Part shown: in pieces, positions 9,793 through 21,700 of the stretch
How the letters are laid out: each line of letters starts with the position of its first letter
Position numbering within the stretch: position 1 is the first letter of the stretch
Assembly (NCBI RefSeq): GCF_002078875.1
Contig: NC_034414.1
Coordinates: forward strand, 33,320,608 to 33,384,607
Source: Numida meleagris
Lineage: Eukaryota; Chordata; Aves; Galliformes; Numididae
DNA length: 64,000 bases
Direction of reading: 5' to 3'
Program-made: the position numbers and the translations under genes
Notes under the pieces: model-generated
What the model was told of the DNA's origin: nothing
Seen by the model: only the letters and a program-made list of their open reading frames with translations
Database searches by the model: none

Positions 9793-12713
9793 AGGATTTT
9801 AAACAATTAACAAATATAAGTGGAGATGAAAATATTTGCAAAATCAAACTGGCTTTTCTACATTCCTTCCTATTAGCTATGAAGAAATGCTTGAATATCT
9901 TTCTTTATGCACACAAACACACTGGAAATCCATGGAAAGTATCTGTAAATCTGACATCATACTTTTTCCTGAAGGCTTACATATGCAAAAAACTTGTTAG
10001 CACATAAATGAGGACAATGTCCAAAAGAAAAAAAGAAAGAAAGGAAGAAAAAAAGTCATTATTTTGTTCTAAAGCAGTCTTAAATTTTCATATAGTTTTG
10101 AATATGGGTCTTAACATGTAAAAGTGATGATTAGTTCTTTGTTCAGAAAACATCTGAAAGTAGGACAGTTGTGAACATATGGAATTCTGTAGGCAGGGGA
10201 ATAATATGAATGGAGATACAACTTTAGGTGTTCAGTGCCATGCAAAATCTATATTTGACCAGGAAGAAGAATTAAAAGCAAATTTGACCAGGAAGAAGAA
10301 TTAAAGGAAATATGACCAGTAGAATTCATTGGTACTTGCAACAGTACCTAAACTAGTAACTTCACCATTCAAAATTAAAAGGTTATTCCTCTCCCTATTC
10401 CCCCCCAGCCACTCTCCTCTGAGGAGGGGGGGTATGGAAAACTGGTTAAATAAATTATATTATTATTATTATTATTTTTAAAAAGGACAAAACAAAACCT
10501 ACAGATTTATTTTTAAACTGTTGGCTCAGTTCTACTGACTCTATTTTCTTTGTAAATCAAGTACAGAGTAACTCTACTGTCTGAGAAATCAGTTCCAGAA
10601 AAGAGAGTCAAGAAAACAAGACACAAGAAGGTTTCTCACACAGCAGGGACTGCAGTTGCTGCTGCTGTATTTAGCTCTTTTGACTAAAGGGTTAGGTGTC
10701 TCTTGTTGTTTTTCTGCTGTTGTTGCTGTTTCTCAGATTAGACTGGTGGCTTAGTTTCCACAGTCTACATCTTTTCATGCCGAGAAGCTCAGTAAAATGG
10801 TCCAAAATTGTACTGCTGATGCAATGGGTCAAAAGAAATCTGAAAGAGTTTTAAAAAATCACTGAAGTAAACAGAAAGACCACTACAAAAGAGCCTGAAA
10901 AGATCTGTGATATTTTATGTGAAAAAAAATTATACAATTTAATGGGTTTTAATAGCAAAGCAAGATTTCTGGCAGGAGCTGTATATGCTACCTTAAAGAA
11001 TTTTTTTCTACTGTCCTCTTTCAAATTCTGACCTCCTGTTTTGAAGAACTCAAATGGAAGAGTTGTTAGTTACCTTACCCTCTGCAATTGCTACTATCTA
11101 ATGCCTGAAAGAATCAGTGTAAGAACAGTGTTATCGTCAGATTCAAGGACCTACCATTCCAATTTTCCAATAATAGTTCTCTTGCTTACATTGATATTCT
11201 CATGGTATGTATGTAGTATTCAACGTATCCCATAGACTGGTAGTCTGTGAACACATGTTTTTCAAAACTTTACAACTGTTAGGCAGCTTGATGTAATGCC
11301 TGTCGTGCTGACATGGTGACTGTCATTGCCATCCTCTTTGTTCCCATTTACCTCTTGTACTTAGGACTGAAAACATGATCAGGATGGGGGCAGCTTAAGT
11401 TAGGTATTTATGCAGCATCTAGACTATCCTTTGCTATGTAACTGGGACCAGTGACGATACCAAGAGATTCATCTTCCACTTTGGCTGTGAGATGACAAGT
11501 TCTCAAATGTGTTTCACAAAGCACTGAGAAATGTTACCTTAAGACCTCCATCATATTCTAGATAGCCAGCATCTTATAGGTGCTACATTACCACTTGCTG
11601 AATGCCTTACAGCTGTTTGATGACAGCTACAGCCTTGCCTTAAACAAGTAATCTTTATGTTCTCCCAGGTATCTGATAGCCAACCAGGGACATGGATATA
11701 GTGTTTTAAGGTATTAAGTCTATTCTCTACTGTCACTCAGCTATTTCAAACTCACTCCAGTCTTTCTTGGGTAACCTTTGTTGCCCAACAGTAATTTCTG
11801 GGTGTTTTAAATTATTAGGACAGTCTGAAAACAACTGTGATGTGACCCAGTGATCAAAGCAGTGTTGACACTGGCCCTCTGCATCTTTCTTCTGTTTAAA
11901 TATGAGAATCTTGGTTTTATGAGCTTTTGGAATTTGATTTACCCCTCCCCCCCCCCTTTTTTTTTTAGTGAGATTGTTTACAGAGTGCTATGCAAATGTC
12001 TTATTTGCATTTATACGCAGAACAAAACACATTTCAGGTGAACATGTTGCAGTACAGTGTTATTTTTCAGAGCAATAATTTCAAGACTAGACAATTACAC
12101 ATGAAGCAACAAGAAGCATTCCTTTCAGCAGACAACTTCTGATTGTATGATTTAGTCCTACTCTGCACTACCAAAAGACAAGCATGAAAATACAGGCTGA
12201 TCTTTTCATCTTGCATATTCATATACTGTGTAAGTTTGTCCTTAGTTCTATGCTCCATTAATTTAGGCTTGATCTTGCACTGAACTTTATGTTTTCTACA
12301 GTCCAAAGTAATTATGGAAGAATAGACACTTAGGATTGACCAGAAGCCAGCTCGTTCCCAGGGTGCTCAGAGTAAAGAAGCAGCAGCTTATTAAAAAATA
12401 ATAAAATGCGAAGATAGAACAAGAATAAGTTTGTAATGGTAATATGATGATTTCATATATGGCTTGACTACTAGTGAGTACTGTATAAGATAATATGATG
12501 ATATGACAAAGAGCGAAGGTAATGATTTACTAATGTTGTTTATATTATAGCTTCTTTGTGTCACATTAATTTTATTTCTTATGAAGACAAAATATTTTCA
12601 TTTACTGTAGTAAGAATGGAATTCAAACAACAGAGTTGAGACAAATTTTAAAATTACTAAACTGAATAGTTTTGTTAAATGTAGTAAAAATAATCACAAA
12701 ATCAGTCATTTCT
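9793..12713. other. Non-coding stretch with simple repeats
   Basis: It includes a purine run at 10024-10056, the 29-bp duplication at 10253-10318, a C-rich/G-rich pair near 10402-10433, an (att)n run at 10456-10476 and a C/T run at 11943-11966. No exon or RNA gene is recognised. Short open frames here have no family resemblance. Confidence 0.55.
10253..10318. repeat. 29-bp tandem duplication, about 2.3 units
   Basis: The word atttgaccaggaagaagaat starts at 10253 and again at 10282, and a shorter atatgacca follows at 10310. The two full units differ only slightly, so this is a fairly recent local duplication. Confidence 0.8.
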
Positions 12714-12778
12714 ACTTGGGGTTGGAACTAGATGATCTTTAAAGTCCCCTCCAACATAAACTGGTCTACAATTCCATG
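12714..12778 (+). mobile_element. CR1 3' tail fragment
   Basis: The sequence ggggttggaactagatgatc, then tttaaagtcccctccaac and a closing attccatga is the typical sense-strand 3' end of an avian CR1. Only about 65 bp remain. Confidence 0.75.
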
Positions 12779-15700
12779 AAAGATTTAGATATTGTTAAAT
12801 CAACATTTTACCATGGAAAATTGGAAATCTTCATATGAAATATTTTGACCATTATACAACTTGTGGCAAAGCCCACAGACTGATTCACTGGAGAATTTGG
12901 TACATCATCTTATTGGTCAAAACATGTTAAAACTGTCTTCCAGTTTTACTGTTGAATTTCAGCTGAACTACAGTAGTGTAATGGATTTTATGCTATTTCT
13001 ATCATCTTTAGGACTATTTAGTTGTCAGGAATGGTGATGGAGGTTTTTTTGCTTAGTAGCTTATTGCATGGCTTGGAGAGCATGGAGAAAGGATAAATAC
13101 ATACTATACTGATCGCAGATAGCAACTCACCATGAAATTATCCTGCATATCCCCAAGATTTTAAAGTCCAGGGACTCTGAAGCCAGACTTACACAATTTA
13201 CATTCGGTAGTCTGCAAATGATTTTTTCTTCCATGGAAGAAACCAGATCGTGTGAACTTTTAGTTTCCACATATTGACACATTCTGTAAAGAATGTCTTC
13301 CTTTCATTTTTTTTTGATGTATCACCCCGTTTTCTCTCATAGCTCTCTAGTGCATCCTTGTTTGGGATCCCTTAATGAATCCTTGTTTGGGATCTCTAAA
13401 ATAAAATTAGTCTTATATTCATTTGAAGGTACAGACAGTTCTGTTTCAGTCATGCTTGAAATGACTTGAAATTTTGTTTGATAATCAGTGAAGTGATAAC
13501 CGTGAAAAGACTTTTCAGTGAAGACAAGCTAAATAGGCAGAGAGACTGACAGGGAGGGACCAATGATACCACTGTGTCAACATTTTTTGGTGGTACCTAT
13601 TAGGACAAGAAGAATGTACTAGTCCCTGTTCAACAAATTTGAGAACATTTGCTTGTTTCAAAAAAAGGAGGAATTAATGGAGCAGAAAAAAATACTAAGG
13701 AATTTATTTGATTAGAGGAACAAACTTAAAAAAAAAAAAAGAATGAATTCCTCAAAAATAATTTTGGCCATTTTTGTCCATAACAAATGTAGAGTAGAAA
13801 TTAGCAACTTAATTGTCTTAAGGAGTTGAGACAATGTCGTTGCTAGAATTTTTGTATTGATCATGCTTGATGAGGAAATGCAATAAACTTACTGATTAAG
13901 AATTTTTGTCTTTTAAACCCTTTACTTTACATGTTTCCATTTTTTTTCTTTGCTATGTATGGTTCACTACTCTTTTTTGATTCCTTCTTTTTTTATTTTA
14001 TCTCCTTCATGTTTAAAAAGACAACTTTTTTTCTTCCCTCATCCTTTTAAGCATTCATCTTTGACTTATACTTAAGTTTCTTCAATAATTTTTTTTTTGC
14101 AGTTATCAGTTTCATCTCTCTCTGTGATAACAAACATTTGTGTAGTGCAGTATAATTGAGAAAACATCCATCTTCTTGCCTAGAAGAGTGGAAAAATGAA
14201 ATCAATCCACAGAAATAACAGAGATCAGAACTGCAGGCACTGGAGATTCTTGCTACCAATCCAGAGACAGTACTGATTTTTATTTCTGTTCCTGTAGAGA
14301 TGCCTCTCCTAAAGGTAGGTATTATTGGCCATTGAGAATAGGAGTTGGCCTATAGGCAGAAAGCTGTTTCCTGAGTTCTATCAATGGCAAACAAGTAAAA
14401 TCTACAACCCACAGTAATATATTGTCCTGAATTTTCCTCCTATATTGAAGAAACCACTAACACAGCAACCTGGCATGGGTGTCTATAGAAAGTCTCTGAA
14501 GCTGGAAAAAATATCATGGTGATTGATCTGCTATTGCATAGGTGAAGAACACTCACAGGACATTTGAGGAAAAATAAAAAAAAAATTATTGAGAATCTGT
14601 GGTCCTTTATTTCCCAGAGAAGCAAACTTTATTGTTCCACAGCAATTTCTGTATTAAATCTTCTTGAAAGGGATCTGGCACTTTCCCTAACAGTACTTAT
14701 TTCCTTGAGGTGCTGCAGTGGGGAAAGTATTCAGGAAAATACAATCAATTTTATTAAGACTAGAGAAGAAAACCTTGAAGAAATACGCATGTTTCAGGCA
14801 CTATGATTTTAAAGTGTTGACCATGAATTGTGTTTGCACTGTGATGTATTTATACATCAATAACCTCCAGTTTCTCCAGCCACAAGGGGTAGTTGAAATG
14901 TTTGTTGACACAATTTGCTGTTTTCAGAAAAAGTCATGGGGTACAGACTTGCATCCTAATTTCCATTTGTATTAATAGTTTTCAGGAGTTTATTATAACA
15001 TGGTTAACATTTTTGAAACTAAATTTGCCAGGAAAAGAAATTTTACACTTACAATGTAAAAATCCAGTTTAGTAGATGTAAGTACCCACATTTGGACACA
15101 TGAATCTCACATGAAACATCTGCATCACTGGGAAGAGTAGTTCTCCCTTTACATTTCTCAACATATAGTTTTAGCTGCCATTGCATCTCCAGTTATTATT
15201 ATAAGTGCAACACTGAACTGTCAGCTTAAAATCAATTAACCTGAATAATTTTCTATCAACAGCAAACATAATCACTTCAGTATTCCCAAATAATTTATGA
15301 ATATGCTGAATGGCACAGAAGACTCCATTCCTTTAAACTCCCAACTTCTGTATTCTGAGCACAAGAACTTAAACATAACATCCACAGCTGACATAAACTG
15401 TTATGGCTGTCTGCCTTCTGAGGGCTTTGGTTACAAGGACATTCTTTCAGATTTTGAAGGTTCTATACGGTTCATTATACAAGGATACTTACCTTTAAAA
15501 AGAATAAGTGTTTTCCTACAGTTAATGCTTACATGAATAATAAATGTCACAGTCATCTTCAAAAACTAGTTCCTCAGATGTAGTACTAAGAAACAGTCCT
15601 TGAAGTATACCTTCAGGGGAAGTCTAGCTGAGTTTCTATTCATACATAGTAGCTATTAAAAATAAACATACTACCATCTATTATTCAATACTTCATAAAT

Positions 15701-16497
15701 GGCATTACAGTTATTAGACTGTTTTGTAATTATAAAGGATAGTAATTGACCATTGTTGTTAACTGTGGCATGCTTCTTATGGAATGCTTTAATTTTAATT
15801 TAGATCAGATTGACTAGCTTTTAATAAACATGGCTGTTGTTTTAAATTGTGATTAAGATGTTACTGAGTAGCATTTGGCACAATTTATAATTTACTATCA
15901 GTTCTGAATCATTCAGGCATGTAAGCATCTAGAAATAAAGATGGTTTATCTGCATTCTGAAAACGTGTCAGAATTTAATACAGACATAATTTAACATAGC
16001 AATGTTGTATTTATGTGCTCCACAGCACGTAAGACCCTAAACTCAAATACAGTAATTCTTTAACATCATTATGGACCACATATGTGGCCTCAGCATTGGC
16101 ATATGCATGCTGGTGTGTAGAATATCTGTGGGATAAGATAATGGTGAATTTGTATTTCTGTGAACTGAGTGAACTAGCAAGACAAGCTAAAGGTGGGAAA
16201 TCTGCCTCTCATAAATACAATTGACCTGCAAAGTCTATATTGCTTAAGTCCTTCCCAAAGAACAGTAATCAATAAACAAATTACTGTTGAAAAGAAAATT
16301 TTGTCATAAGAAAATTGTATTGCTAGTAGCTTGCATTACCTGAGCAAGTACAGAAAAAGTGGGGCACGTAATTTATTTGCTACCATTTTAGTTGTTGATG
16401 AGACTTAAGAGACTTACATACAAAAGGCTCTAAATACACATATATTTTAAAGTCTGATCAAGTAGTTACTTACATTTTCAGCTTGTAAATATTTTCT
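12779..16497. other. Non-coding stretch, no gene seen
   Basis: Apart from A/T runs (13729-13740, 14085-14097) and a short doubling of atccttgtttgggatc near 13354-13394, I recognise nothing. Open frames of 60-85 codons are unremarkable. Confidence 0.55.
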
Positions 16498-16576
16498 TGA
16501 TCTTGATTTCCTTTGATCTTGAAGGTCTTTTCTGATCTTGAAGGTCTTTTCCAACTGAGCAATTCTATGATTCTGT
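16498..16576 (+). mobile_element. CR1 3' tail, with short internal duplication
   Basis: It ends gatcttgaaggtcttttcc, then aactgagcaattctatgatt, the CR1 tail in sense orientation. The word tgatcttgaaggtctttt is present twice, at about 16513-16530 and 16532-16549. A second CR1 3' region begins within a few bases after it. Confidence 0.75.
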
Positions 16577-16584
16577 TGGTCTCT

Positions 16585-16876
16585 TCTCATTGGTGACAGG
16601 CGACAGGACAAGGGGAAAAGGTCTCTAGTTGCGCCAGGGAAGGTTTAGGTTGGATATCAGGAAAAGCTTCTTTACAGAAAGCGTTATTAAGCGCTGGAAC
16701 AGGCTCCCCAGGAAGGTCGTTGAGTCACCATCCCTGAACGTGTTTAAAAACCTTTTGGATGCAGTGCTCAGGGATATGATTTGGTGGTGGGTTGTTAGTT
16801 AGGGTAGTATGGTTAGGCTGTGGTTGGACTTGATGATCTTGAAGATCTTTTCCAACCTAAGTGATTCTGTGATTCC
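16585..16876 (+). mobile_element. CR1 3' end, 5'-truncated
   Basis: About 290 bp of sense-strand CR1 3' sequence. It carries gacaggacaaggggaaa, ggttggatatcaggaaaagc, gctggaacaggctcccca and gatcttttccaacctaagtg, and closes with gattctgtgatt. The 5' part of the element is missing, as usual for CR1, which truncates during target-primed reverse transcription. Confidence 0.9.
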
Positions 16877-17219
16877 TTCTCAAGCAAATGTTTTCAGTCT
16901 TCAAATGGTCAATGAGAAAAATAAATACACTTGAATTCTGTGTAATAACTTACAAAAACATTACTAATACCTTCAGTGTAACTTTTATGCAGTATCTCTT
17001 CTCAGTATTGTTTCCTCCCTATAGGATACTTGAAGCTTAGTTTAAAAGCATTACAGTGTAAAGAATTTCACCTCATATTATAATCAAATTTATGTTTACA
17101 TTTACTGCACTGATGGAGGGAAGAAAAGAGAAATAAAATATTGGAGAAAATGAACACATCCAGCCATCACCCCTGACTTCCAGCAAGTTTAAAATGTGCC
17201 AGTGCAACTCTGCAATTCC

Positions 17220-17447
17220 ACAGAGACTTCATACCAGATGCTGGGGAAGAGTATGCCACAGATTTTCCCAGAAAATATGGATAATAATCTGGGTTGCCCA
17301 GAGAAGTTGTGGAGTCTCCTTCTATGGAGATATTCAAGACCCTCTGCGACACCTAGTAGTGCAACCTATTGTAGGGTACCTGCTTTAGCAGGGGGTTTGG
17401 ACTCAATGATCCATTGAGATCCCTTCCAACCCCTGTGATTCTGTGAT
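17220..17447 (+). mobile_element. CR1 3' end, 5'-truncated
   Basis: Sense-strand CR1 words occur in order: ttgcccagagaagttgtgga, gtctccttctatggagat, attcaagaccctctgc, gggtttggactcaatgatcc and cccttccaacccctgtgatt. The upstream limit is uncertain because the first 60 bp are degenerate. Small open frames overlapping it are not genes. Confidence 0.85.
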
Positions 17448-18354
17448 AATAAAGATAATGCAGAGGTGTGAATGTGAATATAATAAAGTAAAAAGCATTC
17501 AAATAATTTAGAAGAAAGGAGACATTTAAAAATTGGAAGGAACCATAGGACCCTAATAGGAAGATAGCTGGTTATGTCTGGTAAAGATGGGCTACTAAGA
17601 TTTGAAAAGAGCTAGTAGGATCATAATAGGATGAACAGTTAGAGAAAGTGATACCGTCAAGGCTTAACTGACAAGTCTGTGGCTATTATTAAAGACATAT
17701 GGTTTTATTTGTAAGAATATAGGCAATATAAGCAATTCTGTTGCTAACCTCACTTAAGCTCTGACATCTTTGCTTCAAACATCTTGACTCACTCAAGTGA
17801 TTTAATGGCAACAGAACTCTGCCCTTTGGTGCTTATAAGCCCTGACCTTCTACCAAATGAAGAAAAGGTTTTCCTGGGTGCATTTTAGTAGAGCTCTAAA
17901 TACAGCAGTTGTACTTTCCTCAGAGATGTATTCTGAGCCCTAGTTGGTTTTTGTGGAACACAAAGAAAAGTGTAAATTTTAAATCATGTCTTTGACAGGT
18001 AGCTTACAACTAGAGATTTTGTTGTCACAGTATGACAGCACATAAAATAGCATTGCAAAATAGATTATTTGCAGGTATTTCAAGCTTAAATTTAAAAAGT
18101 GCCTAAGGACAGAGAGAAAATTTCAGTCTCACACAATCTGCTTTTCAAGAGGTAAAGACAGAGAAAACAAGCTTGAATACTTTTCTAACATGGTGTCTAC
18201 ATGCAAGAATTTTCTAAAGTACAGAACTGTTCTATTCTGAAGACTCAGTACTGCTGCTACAACCGATAATGTCAGATACATTGAAAATCCATGTTTTTCT
18301 TCTTATTTTTATTTTTAAACATATGCTCTCAATTTATAAAATTGATATAATAGG

Positions 18355-18432
18355 TGGCAACTCAGCCCATGGCAGGGGGGTTGGAACTGGATTATCTTTA
18401 AGGTCCCTTCCCACACAAGGCATTGTATGTTA
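18355..18432 (+). mobile_element. CR1 3' tail fragment
   Basis: The word gcccatggcaggggggttgg is followed by aactggattatctttaaggt and cccttcccacac. This is a sense-strand CR1 tail of under 80 bp. Confidence 0.8.
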
Positions 18433-18675
18433 AGAAGGCAGAAAGTTACAATATAACATTATAAATCAAAAACTGGAAAAGCGTGTTTGATTAGGAGTTA
18501 AAGGATTCATATTTATTTATTTTATGAAGTTGATCAAAAGTTTAACTGATCTGATTGAACACAAACACCATAAAGAATATGAAAAATATAATATCTGATG
18601 GAAAAAAAAAATCAGAATTGAAGTTTTAAGGGTGACACCAGTCAGATACTAACTAAAAGATATAGATTAGAGTGA

Positions 18676-18790
18676 TTGCCACCCATTAGACCAGGCTGCT
18701 CAGGGCCCCATCCAGCCTAGCCTTGAGTGCCTCCAGGGACGGGGCATCTACAACTTCTCCTCAAGTTTGTTACCAACAGAAAAGAAGTAC
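18676..18790 (-). mobile_element. CR1 3'-region fragment, antisense
   Basis: The plus strand reads accaggctgctcagggcccc, then atccagcctagccttgagtg and cctccagggacggggcatct. This is the antisense of the CR1 3' region. It lies 250 bp from a sense CR1 tail, so two independent insertions are likely. Confidence 0.85.
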
Positions 18791-21700
18791 CCATGGATGG
18801 TAAGCATATATGCAGGACAAAGACAAAGTTTTGTGTTGAAACATATTTCTGAAGAAAATCACTATACCATCATCAAGCAAAAGATGCATAAAGATGGAAT
18901 CTCTGTCTCTTGCAATTTTCAGGTCAGAACAGGGAAAATGGTTGAGTCAAAAATGATTTATTGGGCTTTTGCAAGCTGGATGACGTCATACAGTGAGAAG
19001 ACAGGCACAATGATCTAGTGATCCATTTCTTATTCATTGAATGAATCGCAGAAAGCCTCAGGGTCATCAAGAGCTTTGGATCACTAACATTACCTTAGAT
19101 GTCAACTCAGTTTGGACAATTTTACATGATTGCTAGTAAAAATAATAGCAACACAGGAAGAGTACTGCCACAGTTTTACAGTAGGAAAAAGCATATATAA
19201 TTCTGAATTTCTTTGATAGAACTATGAATTTTCACTTTTAGAATTATTATGGTAAATGGACAGATTAGTGAATACTTCTATATTTTTCAGTCAGAATCTT
19301 GATGTGTTTTGTTGTTGATGTTTCTTTGCTTTCTTTGTTTTGTCTATTTTCTGTCCCTTGTATTGCTAATAGAATTCGAAATATTTGTAAGTATATGCCT
19401 GGATGGATGTTATGCACCATGGACAGTTCTATTTTATTTAGCTAATAAACTAAAATACTTTATAATTATTACTGTATTGTTCTTATTTTTTGAATTATTA
19501 AAATGGAAATGCAGAGCAAAACCTGAAGTAATTATATCAAAAACTAAAAATTTAATCTAAGCTTTTGAAATTATTCACATTTGCTTTCCTTTGTTATTAG
19601 TGTTCCTCAGAAACAATATGCAACGAAAATACAGTTATTAATGTCCTATAAATAGAGGGACCAGCTTTCCTGTTGGTACACACTGAAGTTCTGCTGCTAG
19701 TATAAGAGGGCTGTTCCAGTTTACAGGTGTGAAAGGTTTCACTTCAACTGCTCTCCTTTCAATCCTCGTGAAGTTGTTTTATTTTATCACTATTTTTCCC
19801 CTGGAATTTACAGTGGGTTAAACTTCAGAAAGATAACTGCCCCAAAGAATTAGCTATTATAAATTACTTGCACAAAAAATTAATCTGACTAATTTTCCTA
19901 ATTGACTTCAGTAGGACTGCTCACAATGAAAAATCCTCAATATCAGAAAGGTTAAAAGGCTAACGCAATGAACTTCTTAATATTCTACTTATATGATACA
20001 CTATGTCATATCTTGTGCATGAACTGTGATTTTTATTTCCTATCACGAGCTATAGACAAGAAACTGAATGTATAGGTGGAGTGTTCTCTGCAGAGAGGCA
20101 CTATTTTTAGCTTGAGGGAAAAGGAATGTAATGAGGCTACTCTGAGGAAACTACTTTCCTGCATTAAAAGTGTAATGTCCATTCAAAACCATTTCTTTAA
20201 AACAAGCTACTTAATAATGCTGGGTTTTTTTCTTTTGTTTATTTTTCTGACCAAATGATCAGAGTAGAACAATAAAAGACTATATTAGCATTTATGTTTC
20301 TCTCATTATGTAACATTATAGATTGTGAATTAATTTTTAAAAAGTCATCTACAGTGCATCCACACACTATAGACACACCCCAGTTTTTGTAATAGAACAT
20401 TCATGTTACATATTCTTGAATGAAAGTTTGATGGTATTAATACTTCATACTGGAGTCATTTGTTTTTTGGAATTCTTCCCACAAGAGTACAAGAATCAAC
20501 AGTGTGTATTCCTAAATTCTGTACCTTCAATGATCCATAAAAGATTACTGCTCTTGCAATTTAAAACATTCTCTTTTCTTATAAAATCTTTCAGTAGCCA
20601 TAGAAATGTTTTGAAGTACTGAGATTTCTAAATCTGACCAATAGATTTCATTGTTCTTTTTGACAGACACTGGACTGTCAAACTCTGAAATATTTTTTCA
20701 CCATTCTGCTCTGTATATGGGAAAATAAGCCGTAATAAAACACCTATACTCCTTTCAGCTTTCTTTGTTTGGAATTTATAGATATGGAGTATATAGATAT
20801 GGAATTTATAGACATCCAGTTGCCAAGTTTTTTCTGATCACGGTTAATTCAGTTAGCATTTTGCTTTTTGATCCAGAAAGCTTCATGTGTAGCAGAACTA
20901 TTGAACTATGCCGTTTTGGCATTACATTGACTCACCTGGGCCAAAGAACTTTTTAACCATTTCTCTCCAGCTTTATACACAATCTTACAACAATATCATT
21001 TGATAAGCATAATTAATACAGACATATATATAATACATTTTTGGGTACTTCACATTAAATATTTAGTTAGAAAAAAATTGCATATACGTGTCACAGACAG
21101 AACACATGCTATTTCACATCGCTTTCAGATATATTCCTAACTCTAATTCTGCATTCAATGGCCTTTCTTTTACCTTCAAATTCTTTGCTAAAATAGCTAG
21201 AATATCTTGAAAAGAATCTTTTATGTCATGTGGATTTTATACAGACGAAAATCCTCTGAGGAGATGAAAAAAATGGGGAGGAAGGCTAAGAACCAGAGTG
21301 ATGGAAAAAAGCTTTAATAAATGAATGAATGAATAAATAAATGGTTAGTGTTCAAATCTGCACAAAACAAGTATAAGGAGCATGTTGGTAACATGCATGG
21401 GAGCATCTGTAACCCCTGAAATACCTTATTTCTGGTGGATCTCAAGATCTGTTCTGTATTATAGACCACTGATTCATTTGAAAAGCCTCTGCATCAGATA
21501 CGATCAAAGGTTGAAACAAGAAAGCTATTCTAGCTGCATAGAAAAGCCAGTACTTCTCAGACTAACAGAAATTACATTGACAAAGGAGTAACTGGAAAAG
21601 GCAGGAAGATTCTGCAAGATGAAGTACTTCAGCACGTGCTGAATTTAAAGTAATGTACATCCTGCTGAGTCAGTGACACTAATATGCATTTCATGGTATG

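Noticed and set aside
16076..16087. Exact palindrome ccacatatgtgg
   Set aside because: Twelve-base palindromes are expected a few times by chance in 64 kb, and nothing around it suggests function.
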